A DNA stretch of 64,000 nt, taken from the NCBI RefSeq assembly GCF_049800955.1, contig NZ_JBNAGA010000003.1, positions 248,001-312,000 of the forward strand, given 5' to 3'. Source of the stretch: JAKVBH01 sp049800955 (GTDB taxonomy: Bacteria > Pseudomonadota > Alphaproteobacteria > Rhodobacterales > Rhodobacteraceae). Position 1 is the stretch's first letter. Every line of letters begins with the position of its first letter. The translations under genes were made by a program, and so were the position numbers. This document shows, one piece after another, positions 31,754 to 41,105 of the stretch. The notes under the pieces were generated by a model, which did not search any database, had not been told where the DNA came from, and saw only the letters and a program-made list of their open reading frames with translations.

Positions 31754-33385
31754 TTAGTGGCCGCCTTCGAGAATGCCCGTGCGCACGGAATAATCGACTG
31801 CAATGCCGTAGTCGGGGTCGTCATCGCTATCGACCATGAGATGCCCGGCTTTTGTGAGCAACTGATGACAATCGCGCGTCAAATGCCGCAGTTTGATCGT
31901 CTTGCCAGCCGCCTCATACCGCCCGGCCACCGCTTCAATGGCCTGCAAGGCTGATTGGTCGGCGACACGGCTCGCGGCGAAGTCGACGATCACGGTGTCG
32001 GGGTCGCTCTCGACTTGAAACAGCTCCACAAACCCGTCGGTGGAGCCGAAGAACAGCGGGCCCTGGATCTCATAGACCTTCGCGCCGGTTTCGGTCTGTG
32101 ACTCGCGCTCAATGGCGTGAATGCGTGTCGCGTTTTGCCAGGAATAGACAAGCGCGGAGACGATCACGCCAACGACAACGGCGATGGCCAGATCATAAGC
32201 CACAGTTGTTGCCGTCACCAGGATGATGACAAAAGCATCGGCCCGTGGGACCCGGCGCAGGATGCGCAGAGAGTTCCAGGCAAAGGTTCCGATGACGACC
32301 ATGAACATCACGCCCACAAGCGCTGCGAGCGGGATTTGCTCGATGATGGGGGAGCCTACGAGGATAAAGGCCAGAAGGAAGAGCGCCGCCGCGATCCCCG
32401 CAACCCGGGTCCGACCCCCGGATTTCACGTTGATCATGGATTGCCCGATCATCGCACAGCCGCCCATGCCGCCGAAGAAGCCAGTCACGGTATTGGCCAC
32501 GCCCTGCGCGATGCACTCCTGGCTCGCGCCGCCGCGCTTGCCGGTGATGTCGCCCACGAGGTTCAGCGTCAAAAGGCTTTCGATCAGGCCAATGGCCGCG
32601 AGGATCACCGCATAGGGCAGGATGATCTCGAAGGTCTCCCATGTCAGCGGAACGGAGGGAATGTGGAAGGGGGGCAGGCCGCCCTCGATAGACGCCATGT
32701 CGCCCACGCGCGGCACATCAAGCCCAAAGGCAATCACGAGGCCCGCCACAACGCCGATGCCCATCAGAGGCGCGGGAATGACCTTGGTGATGCGTGGCAT
32801 GACCCAGATGATCGCCATGGTCAGCGCCACCAGCGCCAGCATGATCGCCATCTGATCCATCGGGAGCCATTGACCCCCGCCCATGCCGTGCCCTGTATTC
32901 TCAATCGTGCCGGGCACCTTGAACTGACTGAGCTGAGCCAGAAAAATCACGATGGCGAGCCCGTTCACAAAGCCCAACATCACAGGATGGGGCACGAGCC
33001 GGATGAACTTGCCCCAATGCATCACGCCCGCAATCAGCTGCAGAATACCCATGAGCACAACAGTGGCGAAGAGGTATTCCACGCCGTGCTGCGCCACCAG
33101 CGCCACCATGACAACCGCCAAAGCCCCGGTTGCGCCCGAGATCATACCGGGCCGCCCGCCGATCAGCGCCGTGATCAGCCCCACGATGAATGCCGCATAA
33201 AGCCCCACCAGCGGATGCACCCCGGCGACGAAAGCAAACGCCACCGCCTCGGGCACAAGAGCCAGAGCGACGGTCAGGCCGGAGAGCAGTTCAATGCGCA
33301 TCCGCGCGGGTGTCAGGGCTTCTCCACCGGCCAATTCGGACAGGGAATAACGGCTTTTCTCACGCGCGGGTGCGGCGTTACTCAT
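31754..33385 (-). CDS. SulP family anion transporter with STAS domain
   Basis: A 543-residue SLC26/SulP protein. About 430 residues of hydrophobic segments include the family signature region near the N-terminus (LTVALALVPEAVAFAFVAGVHPLVGLYAA) and GGCAMIGQSMINVKSGGRTR. The C-terminal STAS domain contains IVDFAASRVADQSALQAIEAV. Members carry sulfate, bicarbonate or dicarboxylates; the substrate cannot be assigned here. GAAAGG precedes the ATG at 33385; an upstream in-frame start would add 30 unlikely residues. Confidence 0.93.
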   Translation of the reverse strand: MSNAAPAREKSRYSLSELAGGEALTPARMRIELLSGLTVALALVPEAVAFAFVAGVHPLVGLYAAFIVGLITALIGGRPGMISGATGALAVVMVALVAQHGVEYLFATVVLMGILQLIAGVMHWGKFIRLVPHPVMLGFVNGLAIVIFLAQLSQFKVPGTIENTGHGMGGGQWLPMDQMAIMLALVALTMAIIWVMPRITKVIPAPLMGIGVVAGLVIAFGLDVPRVGDMASIEGGLPPFHIPSVPLTWETFEIILPYAVILAAIGLIESLLTLNLVGDITGKRGGASQECIAQGVANTVTGFFGGMGGCAMIGQSMINVKSGGRTRVAGIAAALFLLAFILVGSPIIEQIPLAALVGVMFMVVIGTFAWNSLRILRRVPRADAFVIILVTATTVAYDLAIAVVVGVIVSALVYSWQNATRIHAIERESQTETGAKVYEIQGPLFFGSTDGFVELFQVESDPDTVIVDFAASRVADQSALQAIEAVAGRYEAAGKTIKLRHLTRDCHQLLTKAGHLMVDSDDDPDYGIAVDYSVRTGILEGGH

Positions 33386-33633
33386 CGGGCAACCTTTCGG
33401 GGGATATTTGTTCGCTGTGTGGCCGTTAGCGCATGTCAGTGGGAAATGCACGGCTTTCTTGCGAATACCAGCCATGTGTAACAGGCAAAACAGTGGGTTC
33501 GCGGAAAACCTTGCATCCTGTGCGCGCCCCGTCTTCCCGACAGCCCTTAAATGGAAACAGAGCTTCCCTAAAATTGCCGTACTGATCGCCTACCAAGTGA
33601 CGAAAGTACCGCGTCGAGATCCGGGAACTGCTC

Positions 33634-34854
33634 ATGAAAACATGTTTTGCCTCCGCGGCTTTTGGGATCTTCTGCCTGCTACAGCTTGTTTCGGCCTCTG
33701 TTGCGGCGGAGCCCTTGCGTCTCGTGCAGACGATTGAAGCGCCAGAAGACGCTGAGCGCATGGGGGAGGCGGTTGCGTTCACGGCGCGCGGAGCTCTGGT
33801 CTCGGTGCATTTTGATGGCCATGACCTCTATCGCTCCGGCGCCGTGCTCTTTGGTCTGGACCTAGCGACTTCTGAGCTCACCGCGCTGCCGCAGGCCGAG
33901 GGGCAGAGCAGCTCCCATTGGGCGGCACGGCGGCTGCATGTGGACGGCGATCGCACCTTGGTTTGCGAGAAGGTCAAGGACCGTGTGGCTACGCCGTGGC
34001 GCTCGGTCATGATCCGGACGACCCCACCCACAGGAGAGATCCTTGCCCGTTTCGAACTGCCCGAGATCGACGGCTACACGTTGAAACGCTTTGGCGATGC
34101 CTGCGCGATGCACGGCAACACCGTTGCTATCGGTGCGCAATGGATCCAATCTGAGACGCGCCACAGGCGCGGGGTGGTGCATCTCTTCGAGGCTGACACC
34201 GGCGCTTTGCGCCAGACAATGGAGTCTCCCCCAGTCCAAACACCCCTCACATTCAGCCAGGCTCTCGCCATGAATGGCCGTTTCCTCGCCATTGCCTCCA
34301 CCGGGGCCAACGCGAGGGTTGGAGCCATGGGGGAGGTTACCCTGTATGACCGTGCCACGGGCCAACCACTGCATGTGTTCCGCCGCCCTGAAAACGGGTT
34401 CGAAGGGCGCGACGGACGGTTTGGCGCCCGTATTTTGATCGAAGGAGACAGGCTCATCATCGCGTCGCCATCGGGCGCTGAAAAGGGTCATACCGGCGGG
34501 ACTGTTTGGGTGTTTGATCTCACGACCTACGCTCTCGAACATCGCTTCCAATCTCCCTTGGACGGCAAGAGCGCCGATTTCGGGCGCGCGATGGCTTTGC
34601 ATGACGGCAAGCTTCTCATCGGGCAGCCGACGGCCCGCGTCGCGGGTCGTGCAGAGGCGGGCATGGCCTTCCTCTTTGACCTTGAAACCGGCGCACTCCT
34701 GCAAAGCCTGACGGCCCCAAAGAGCCCGCTGGGCGCGCAATTCGGGCGCAGCCTCGCGCTGGGTCCACAGGGCGCGCTCATCGCCGCGCCGACCCAGCGT
34801 CTGGGCCAATGGCGCGCGGGTGCGCTCTATCATTATCGATGGAACGTGAACTGA
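33634..34854 (+). CDS. Exported FG-GAP-like beta-propeller protein
   Basis: A 406-residue protein with a signal peptide (FGIFCLLQLVSASVAA). The mature part has repeated blade-like units: FGDACAMHGNTVAIGAQ, FSQALAMNGRFLAIAST, FGARILIEGDRLIIASPSG, FGRAMALHDGKLLIGQP and FGRSLALGPQGALIAAP, each followed by a strand such as GTVWVFDLTT. This is the FG-GAP repeat pattern of about 55-70 residues forming a beta-propeller. It is probably periplasmic or surface-exposed; the partner is unknown. Confidence 0.8.
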   Translation: MKTCFASAAFGIFCLLQLVSASVAAEPLRLVQTIEAPEDAERMGEAVAFTARGALVSVHFDGHDLYRSGAVLFGLDLATSELTALPQAEGQSSSHWAARRLHVDGDRTLVCEKVKDRVATPWRSVMIRTTPPTGEILARFELPEIDGYTLKRFGDACAMHGNTVAIGAQWIQSETRHRRGVVHLFEADTGALRQTMESPPVQTPLTFSQALAMNGRFLAIASTGANARVGAMGEVTLYDRATGQPLHVFRRPENGFEGRDGRFGARILIEGDRLIIASPSGAEKGHTGGTVWVFDLTTYALEHRFQSPLDGKSADFGRAMALHDGKLLIGQPTARVAGRAEAGMAFLFDLETGALLQSLTAPKSPLGAQFGRSLALGPQGALIAAPTQRLGQWRAGALYHYRWNVN

Positions 34855-34919
34855 GGGCGGCTTGCGGGTGCCGGTCTGACATGTCTTAGTGCCGCCAAGG
34901 CAATCAAGTGAGACACAGC

Positions 34920-35792
34920 ATGACCAAGACCAAAATCGGCATCATCGGCGGATCGGGGCTTTATGAAATCGTGGGGCTTAAAGAGGCGTCCTGGCAGGCG
35001 GTTGAGAGCCCGTGGGGGGCGCCCTCCGATGAGCTACTGACAGGCACGCTGGACGGCGTCGAGATGGTGTTTCTGCCCCGTCATGGCCGCGGTCATGTGC
35101 ATTCGCCCAGCACCGTGCCTTATCGCGCCAATATCGACGCGCTCAAGCGACTGGGGGTTACGGATGTGATCTCGGTCTCGGCCTGCGGCTCGTTTCGCGA
35201 AGAGATGGCGCCGGGCGATTTCGTGATCGTGGATCAGTTCATCGACAGGACGTTTGCGCGCGAGAAGAGCTTTTTCGGCACGGGATGTGTGGCCCATGTA
35301 AGCGTGGCGCATCCAACCTGCCCGCGTCTGGGGGATGCCTGTGAAACAGCCGCCAAGGAGGCGGGTGTCACGGTGCACAAAGGCGGGACGTATCTGGCCA
35401 TGGAAGGCCCGCAATTCTCGACGCTGGCGGAAAGCAAGATGTACCGTGAGGCATGGGGATGTGACGTGATTGGGATGACAAACATGCCCGAGGCCAAGCT
35501 CGCCCGCGAGGCGGAGCTCTGCTACGCCTCTGTCGCCATGATCACCGATTATGACAGCTGGCATCCCGATCACGGCGAGGTCGATGTCACGCAGATCATC
35601 ACCACCTTGATGGGCAATGCCGAGAAGGGCCGCGACATGGTCAAGCGGTTGCCACGGCTGTTGGGGGCGGAGCGCGCCGATTGCCCGCATGGCTGCGACA
35701 AGGCGCTGGAATTCGCCATCATCACCGGGCCGGACAACCGTGATCCGGCGCTCATGGCCAAGCTGGATGCCGTGGCCGGGCGCGTGCTCTGA
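34920..35792 (+). CDS. mtnP: S-methyl-5'-thioadenosine phosphorylase
   Basis: A 290-residue PNP-family phosphorylase that splits methylthioadenosine to adenine and methylthioribose 1-phosphate. Key motifs are GIIGGSGLYEI, FLPRHGRGHVHSPS, VPYRANIDALK, the substrate site MEGPQFSTLAES and IGMTNMPEAKLAREAE. Its product adenine can be recycled by apt, encoded 700 bp downstream on the same strand. The ATG at 34920 is used; a GTG at 34908 is possible. Confidence 0.95.
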   Translation: MTKTKIGIIGGSGLYEIVGLKEASWQAVESPWGAPSDELLTGTLDGVEMVFLPRHGRGHVHSPSTVPYRANIDALKRLGVTDVISVSACGSFREEMAPGDFVIVDQFIDRTFAREKSFFGTGCVAHVSVAHPTCPRLGDACETAAKEAGVTVHKGGTYLAMEGPQFSTLAESKMYREAWGCDVIGMTNMPEAKLAREAELCYASVAMITDYDSWHPDHGEVDVTQIITTLMGNAEKGRDMVKRLPRLLGAERADCPHGCDKALEFAIITGPDNRDPALMAKLDAVAGRVL

Positions 35793-35873
35793 GCGGCTGT
35801 CTGACGTCTCTTCTGTTTTTCACTATCCCTTGCGGACGCGCACGCGCTCCGCTTGATCGAAAGGTCTTACGCC

Positions 35874-36503
35874 ATGTCATTTGAACTCTGGTTGGCTTTT
35901 GTGGCCGCCTCCACGGCGCTGCTCATGATCCCCGGGCCAACGGTCTTGCTGGTCTTGTCCTATGCGCTGTCCAAGGGGCGCTCGGTGGCGGTCGCCTCTG
36001 CGGCGGGGGTCGCCCTGGGCGATCTGGTCGCCATGGTGGCGTCGCTGGCGGGGCTGGGCGCGCTGGTGCTGGCCTCGGCCACGGCCTTCACCCTGCTGAA
36101 ATGGGCCGGGGCGGTCTATCTGATCTGGCTGGGCATCAAATTGATCCGCTCGGCTCCCTCGCAAGGTTTGGCCGTGCCACAGGCGCACGATGTGACCGCT
36201 GGCAGCGTCTTTGGCCATGCCGCGACCGTCACGGCACTCAACCCCAAGAGTATTGCGTTTTTCATTGCCTTTGTGCCGCAATTCATCGACCCCGCCGCCG
36301 CCTTTGTTCCGCAAGCGGCCATCCTTGTGGCCACCTTCGTTACGCTTGCAGCTGTCAACGCCTTTATCTATGCGCTGGCCGCGGACCGGCTGCGCCAGTT
36401 CATCACCCGCGGCGGTGTGATCACCTGGATCACGCGCGCTGGTGGGGCCACGCTCATCGCCATGGGTGTTCTGACTGCAACTCTCAAAAGGGCCACCCCA
36501 TGA
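35874..36503 (+). CDS. LysE family amino acid exporter
   Basis: A 209-residue membrane protein with six hydrophobic segments and the LysE/RhtB N-terminal signature MIPGPTVLLVLSYALSKGR, plus the conserved TALNPKSIAFFIAFVPQFI. Such proteins export amino acids or related compounds. GAAAGG precedes the ATG. Its stop overlaps the apt start (ATGA), an odd pairing for an adenine salvage enzyme. Confidence 0.92.
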   Translation: MSFELWLAFVAASTALLMIPGPTVLLVLSYALSKGRSVAVASAAGVALGDLVAMVASLAGLGALVLASATAFTLLKWAGAVYLIWLGIKLIRSAPSQGLAVPQAHDVTAGSVFGHAATVTALNPKSIAFFIAFVPQFIDPAAAFVPQAAILVATFVTLAAVNAFIYALAADRLRQFITRGGVITWITRAGGATLIAMGVLTATLKRATP

Positions 36504-37030
36504 AACAGGTCAAAGACTACATCCGCACCATCGTCGACTTTCCCCATGAGGGCATTCTCTTTCGCGATGTCACGACGCTCTTTGCCGATCCACGCGGATT
36601 GCGCATGTGCATTGACCAGTTGCTGCATCCCTATGCGGGCCAGCGCTTTGACAAGGTTGTCGCGCTGGAGGCGCGGGGCTTCATCCTCGGCGGCGCGATT
36701 GCGCATCAACTGGGCGTGGGCTTCGTGCCCATTCGCAAGAAAGGCAAGCTGCCCGGGGCCGTGATTGCAGAGGAATACACGCTGGAATACGGGCAGGCGA
36801 CGGTCGAGGTACATGACGATGCGATCTCGGCGGGCGAGCAGGTTCTGGTCGTGGATGATCTCTTGGCCACAGGTGGAACGGCGGAGGCAGGGATCAAACT
36901 GGTCGAGCGTCTTGGCGGGGAGATCATTGGCTGCGCTTTTGTTGTCGATCTGCCGGAACTGGGCGGGCGCGAGAAACTGGAGGCCATGGGCATGAACGTC
37001 CATGTGCTTTGCGAATTCGAGGGGCTTTGA
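36500..37030 (+). CDS. apt: Adenine phosphoribosyltransferase
   Basis: A 176-residue type I phosphoribosyltransferase. The PRPP-binding motif VLVVDDLLATGGTA lies near residue 118; ALEARGFILGGAIAHQLG and GKLPGAVIAEEYTLEYG are typical of APRT. It converts adenine plus PRPP to AMP, completing salvage of the adenine released by MtnP. Translation is coupled to the LysE gene by a 4-nt overlap. Confidence 0.96.
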   Translation: MKQVKDYIRTIVDFPHEGILFRDVTTLFADPRGLRMCIDQLLHPYAGQRFDKVVALEARGFILGGAIAHQLGVGFVPIRKKGKLPGAVIAEEYTLEYGQATVEVHDDAISAGEQVLVVDDLLATGGTAEAGIKLVERLGGEIIGCAFVVDLPELGGREKLEAMGMNVHVLCEFEGL

Positions 37031-37095
37031 GAGCTGCTGGCAGGGCCATTGTTTCGTATTTGAAAACGGCTGCTGTCATCGTCGGGCATTGTTGC

Positions 37096-37137
37096 TAAGT
37101 TGGCGCCTGTTTTCTTAAGTTTGGCCCCTATTTTGCC
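37096..37137 (+). repeat. 20-bp imperfect tandem repeat upstream of VPLPA protein
   Basis: TAAGTTGGCGCCTGTTTTC at 37096 is followed by TAAGTTTGGCCCCTATTTTG at 37116. The pair lies 83-124 nt upstream of the start codon, a place where an activator or repressor could bind. No promoter hexamers could be assigned. Confidence 0.35.
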
Positions 37138-37219
37138 ACATTTTGTCCTTTGTGCCTTTGCGCAGTTCTTAAAGAAGTGTTAAAACGACGACATTGATAA
37201 AGTCTTTAGGGGACAAAAC

Positions 37220-37765
37220 ATGAAATATTCTGCAATTCTGGCCACGGCCATTCTCGCGCTTGGCACGGCGGCCTCGGCATCAACACTCAGCGGCGACTCC
37301 GTCACGCGAGAAGTCACTAACAATGGCTCGATCATTGTTCCGGTAACTTCCTTTACAGTCGGCGCAGGCGTCGACTTCACTGACGCGAATATCAATATTG
37401 ATATGAATGCCGGTGCGATGGGCGATCAGCTCGAGATCACTGTGGCCCCCGGCAACTACGGCGGAATGTACAGCACGTCTGGAACGACGGTCCTCACCTT
37501 TGGTGATCTGGATTTCACCGATGGGTCTTCTTTGATCGGCTTCGACGTCATTGACGATGGTCCTCTGGATTTCGTGGCCAGCATTGTTGACGGCTCCACG
37601 CTCGCGCTGACATTTGACGAAGCCCCGATTACCGGCGGCACATTTGCTCTGGGCACATATGTGACCGACATCGTGACGGCGCCGGTTCCACTGCCTGCCG
37701 GTGGTCTGCTTCTGCTCACGGGTCTGGGCGCCTTCGCCGTGTCGCGTCGGAAATCCGCGGCCTGA
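37220..37765 (+). CDS. VPLPA-CTERM sorting domain protein
   Basis: A 181-residue exported protein. A signal peptide (AILATAILALGTAASAS) is followed by about 130 residues of beta-rich, Thr/Asp/Gly-rich sequence and then a C-terminal VPLPAGGLLLLTGLGAF-type hydrophobic segment ending SRRKSAA. This is the VPLPA form of the PEP-CTERM sorting signal seen in Rhodobacterales, processed by an exosortase-type system. The surface role is unknown. It stands just upstream of the RTX cluster, followed by a strong terminator. Confidence 0.88.
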   Translation: MKYSAILATAILALGTAASASTLSGDSVTREVTNNGSIIVPVTSFTVGAGVDFTDANINIDMNAGAMGDQLEITVAPGNYGGMYSTSGTTVLTFGDLDFTDGSSLIGFDVIDDGPLDFVASIVDGSTLALTFDEAPITGGTFALGTYVTDIVTAPVPLPAGGLLLLTGLGAFAVSRRKSAA

Positions 37766-37822
37766 GGCAGCACAGCCTGAAGCTCTGTGCCGCCCTGAGC
37801 GGCGCATCTCGAGTACAGAAAA

Positions 37823-37848
37823 CGTCGCCCCTCGGGCGGCGTTTTTTT
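37823..37848 (+). terminator. Rho-independent terminator after VPLPA gene
   Basis: CGTCGCCC at 37823-37830 pairs with GGGCGGCG at 37834-37841 (one G-T pair) around the 3-nt loop CTC, followed by seven T. It separates the VPLPA gene from the first RTX gene. Confidence 0.9.
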
Positions 37849-37949
37849 CTGCGCGGGCTCTTCAAATTCCTTGCCTCAGCTCCCGGCGGGTCGCAAACTG
37901 ACGTTACGTAACAAAAATGCATAAAAAGAAAGATCAAGGGGGACAGACT

Positions 37950-40900
37950 ATGGCTACCGAAACGCGCGTGCTTGATGGCACGACGAGTGTCACGATTTTT
38001 GGCACAACCGTAAATTGGGACGGAGAAGACGACCGCCAGGATTATATTGGGATCTCCAATTCGGACTCTCCCGTCGACATTTTGAACCTGACCCTCTCTG
38101 ACGGATCCTGGGTCATAGACACGATGTTTTTCCGCACGCCCGACGGCATGGATGTCAATATTCAGGACACCGCGGATGCAATGGATCGCACGATCAACTT
38201 TCTCAGCCTGGGCGAGGGAAGCCATGTTGTGGTTCTGGAGACGACGCAAATCCAGTTCCTGCGGCATGATGCAAGTTCTTCTTCGAGCTTCATGGATCTC
38301 ACCCTCGGGAGCTCCGACACGAAATCTGTGGTGTTGGACAATGGCGACGATGTCGTGGCCACAGGCACGGGCCGGGTGGAATATATGGACACCGACGACG
38401 GTGACGATGAAGTCACCGTTGGCGCCAATGGTCGGATCGAATTCCTGAACCTGGGCTCGGGCGACGATACGCTGACCCTGCAAGATGATGCGCGCGTCAA
38501 TTCCGTATATCTCGAAGGCGGATCGGACGTGTTTAACGGGTCCACGGGCGCGGACAGCAAAGTGGATACGCTCATCAGCTATGGCGGCGCAACAAACACG
38601 ATCAATGTGAATCGTACGGACTTCGATTTCCTGTCGCTGGACGCCAATGGCTCGGAGTCAGCGACGATCAATGGCGGGACAGGCGATCTGCGCTCGGTCA
38701 AGTTCAACGGCAACGGCGCCTTTGTCGTCAATGGGAACGACAGTTTCATTGAGAGCATTCGGGGCAATGACGGCAATCACACCATCAATGCCGGAAGTCG
38801 GGGCGTGGATACCATTGCGCTGGGCAGCGGCACGAATGTGTTGAACACGACGAGCGATAGTTTCATCGCCAATTTCACGTCCTTCAGCGGCACCAACACA
38901 CTGAACATCGCGACGGATGTCAGTGTTCGCTCCATCGGAACCAGCGACGGCGTCGATACGCTCAACAACCAGGGTAACGTCAATGCCGCGTCGCTCGGCA
39001 ACGGCGATGATGTCGCCATTTTCTCTGGCGAGGGGCGCGGCGGCGTTCTCAATTTGGCGGACGGAAACAACACGTTCACGCATACCTCGTCGCGGGGTCT
39101 GGATGCGCTCGTCACCTATTCGGGTGATGACACCGTAACGATGAACAATGCCGATGCCTATCTCGGGACGGCAGACCTCGGGAACGGCAGCAACACCCTG
39201 AACCTGATTGATGGTGACCTGGGCAGCTATCGCGGCGGTGGCGAGAGCGATGACATCAACATGGATGGCGGGAGTATTGAAACTCTCAATGTCAGCGGTG
39301 GTGCCAATGACATGGACATCCTCGGTGGCCGCGTTGCGATAATCAACGCCTATGGCGGCAACGATGACTTGCTCGTGGACAATGGGGCGCGGATCGATTC
39401 AGCTGTGCTGGGAAGCGGCAACAACGACATTCACCTGCGCAATAATGCGCAGATTGAATCTCTCGAGGTGTTCGGTGGAAACGACACGATCGAAGTTGAG
39501 ACCGGGTCCAGGATCGGCAGCCTGCGCGCAGGTGGTGGCGACAATGAAATCACTGCGCAAGCCGACACCCGGATCGATGACATTACCAGCTTTGACGGCA
39601 ATGACACGATTGATCTCAACGGGGATGCCTCGGTTGAATACATCAGCGCGGGCAACGGTGACAACATCGTCAATCTGAGCTCGGCCTTTACGGCCATCGT
39701 GGATACCTTCGGGGGCAGCGATGATGTGACAACCGGCACGGGCTTTGTCCGTACGATCAGTACCGGAGACGGCGAGGATACGGTGGATGCGCGCCTTGCA
39801 GAGGGCGTCGGGCTCATCGAAACGGGCCGCGGCAATGACCGTGTGCAATTGGGGACGAACCTCGCAGGCAAGATCGTGTTGGGTGATGGCGACGATACCG
39901 TCTTTGTGCAGGCCGCAGGCGCCAGTAATCGCGGTGTGCAGATTTCCGGCGGCGGCGGTATGGATCGCATCGACTTTGGTGGTCTGGGCACAAGCGTTGT
40001 CTTCACACTCGATGGTGCCGGCATCTTCCAAAACGTAGGCGCGCCGGATGGCGCGATTGATGCGGAAGGCGTGGGCTTTTTTGCCGAAACCGGGATCGAC
40101 AACGTCACAGGGGGCGATCTCGATGATGTGCTGACCGGGGACAACAACACCAATGTTCTCGACGGTGAGGCCGGCAATGACGTGCTCAACGGGTTGGGCG
40201 GCGACGATTCCCTGTTGGGCGAAGGCGGCAACGACACGCTCAACGGTGGTGATGGCAGCGACACATTGCGCGGCGATGACGGAGACGATCGTCTGAACGG
40301 CGATGCGGGAGAGGACACGCTCCTTGGCGGCGACGGTGACGACACGCTCTTTGGCGGCACGGAGAATGACCTGTTGGCCGGTAACAACGACGATGACAGC
40401 CTACGTGCTGGGGAAGGGGACGATACGCTCTTCGGCAATTCTGGCGACGACACGCTCAATGGCGAGGAGGGCAACGATAGCGCCTCCGGCGGCAATGGCG
40501 ACGACCGTCTCTTCGGGCGTGCTGGTGAGGACACCATGCGCGGCGGGAATGGGGAAGATCTGTTCTACGGTGGGGCCGACGATGATATCCTGTCGGGCAA
40601 CAATGGCAACGACACCCTGTTTGGTGGCTCCAGCGACGATCGGATCTTCGGCGGCGCGGGCGACGACAGTTTGATCGGTGGCTCTGGTGCTGATTTCATG
40701 GGGGGCGGCTCCGGCGCGGATACCTTTGTCTTCACCGCCATTTCCGACAGCCCCCATTCCGGGCCGCGCGATGAGATCGGCGATTTTGTCAGCGGAACTG
40801 ATATGATCGACCTATCAGGCTTTGCCGGAACGTTGAGCTTCGTGGGCAGCTATACCGGCGCAGGCAACGAGGTCCGGTATAATTCCACGATCGGGCGGCT

Positions 40901-40991
40901 CTATGCGGATATCGACGGCGATGGCGCATCGGATTTCTCGGTTGATCTGGACGGCGCACCAACATTGGTGGCGAGCGATCTGATCCTCTGA
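37950..40991 (+). CDS. RTX protein 1: beta-solenoid plus calcium-binding repeats, type I secreted
   Basis: A 1013-residue protein without a Sec signal. Residues from about 70 to 700 are degenerate repeats of about 20 residues, such as GGNDTIEVETGSRIGSLRAG then GGDNEITAQADTRIDDITSF, suggesting a long right-handed beta-solenoid. Residues from about 725 to 925 are canonical RTX nonapeptides (GGDGDDTLF-like) that fold on calcium outside the cell. The last 85 residues, from SDSPHSGPRDEIGDFVSGTDMIDLSGF to the end in SDLIL, form a type I secretion target domain shared with the next two RTX genes. GGGGGA precedes the ATG at 37950. A surface or matrix role is likely. Confidence 0.88.
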   Translation: MATETRVLDGTTSVTIFGTTVNWDGEDDRQDYIGISNSDSPVDILNLTLSDGSWVIDTMFFRTPDGMDVNIQDTADAMDRTINFLSLGEGSHVVVLETTQIQFLRHDASSSSSFMDLTLGSSDTKSVVLDNGDDVVATGTGRVEYMDTDDGDDEVTVGANGRIEFLNLGSGDDTLTLQDDARVNSVYLEGGSDVFNGSTGADSKVDTLISYGGATNTINVNRTDFDFLSLDANGSESATINGGTGDLRSVKFNGNGAFVVNGNDSFIESIRGNDGNHTINAGSRGVDTIALGSGTNVLNTTSDSFIANFTSFSGTNTLNIATDVSVRSIGTSDGVDTLNNQGNVNAASLGNGDDVAIFSGEGRGGVLNLADGNNTFTHTSSRGLDALVTYSGDDTVTMNNADAYLGTADLGNGSNTLNLIDGDLGSYRGGGESDDINMDGGSIETLNVSGGANDMDILGGRVAIINAYGGNDDLLVDNGARIDSAVLGSGNNDIHLRNNAQIESLEVFGGNDTIEVETGSRIGSLRAGGGDNEITAQADTRIDDITSFDGNDTIDLNGDASVEYISAGNGDNIVNLSSAFTAIVDTFGGSDDVTTGTGFVRTISTGDGEDTVDARLAEGVGLIETGRGNDRVQLGTNLAGKIVLGDGDDTVFVQAAGASNRGVQISGGGGMDRIDFGGLGTSVVFTLDGAGIFQNVGAPDGAIDAEGVGFFAETGIDNVTGGDLDDVLTGDNNTNVLDGEAGNDVLNGLGGDDSLLGEGGNDTLNGGDGSDTLRGDDGDDRLNGDAGEDTLLGGDGDDTLFGGTENDLLAGNNDDDSLRAGEGDDTLFGNSGDDTLNGEEGNDSASGGNGDDRLFGRAGEDTMRGGNGEDLFYGGADDDILSGNNGNDTLFGGSSDDRIFGGAGDDSLIGGSGADFMGGGSGADTFVFTAISDSPHSGPRDEIGDFVSGTDMIDLSGFAGTLSFVGSYTGAGNEVRYNSTIGRLYADIDGDGASDFSVDLDGAPTLVASDLIL

Positions 40992-41009
40992 AGAAAGCCA
41001 TGTCCAAGA

Positions 41010-41035
41010 GAGGCGCGGGGCAAGCTCCGCGTCTC
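41010..41035 (+). terminator. Terminator-like hairpin after RTX gene 1
   Basis: GAGGCGCGG at 41010-41018 pairs with CCGCGTCTC at 41027-41035 with one G-T pair. The T run after it is weak (ATCTATT), so it may terminate poorly or serve the convergent genes in both directions. Confidence 0.55.
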
Positions 41036-41105
41036 ATCTATTCTGATATGCGGCCATGCTCTGGGCACGACGCTGTGGCCGTGGCCCCAGTGCTGTCCCG
41101 TTGTC

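Noticed and set aside
32117..33481. 454-codon open frame opposite the SulP gene
   Set aside because: Extremely His/Gln/Asp rich, the mirror image of membrane-segment codons; not a plausible protein.
39431..40537. Long open frame of 368 codons on the minus strand opposite RTX gene 1
   Set aside because: It is Ser/Pro low complexity that mirrors the Gly-Asp codon pattern of the RTX repeats; similar frames oppose RTX genes 2 and 3 (to 574 codons at 44361-46085).
40130..40710. DNA tandem repeat as a mobile or satellite element
   Set aside because: The periodicity is explained by codons of the RTX nonapeptide repeats.
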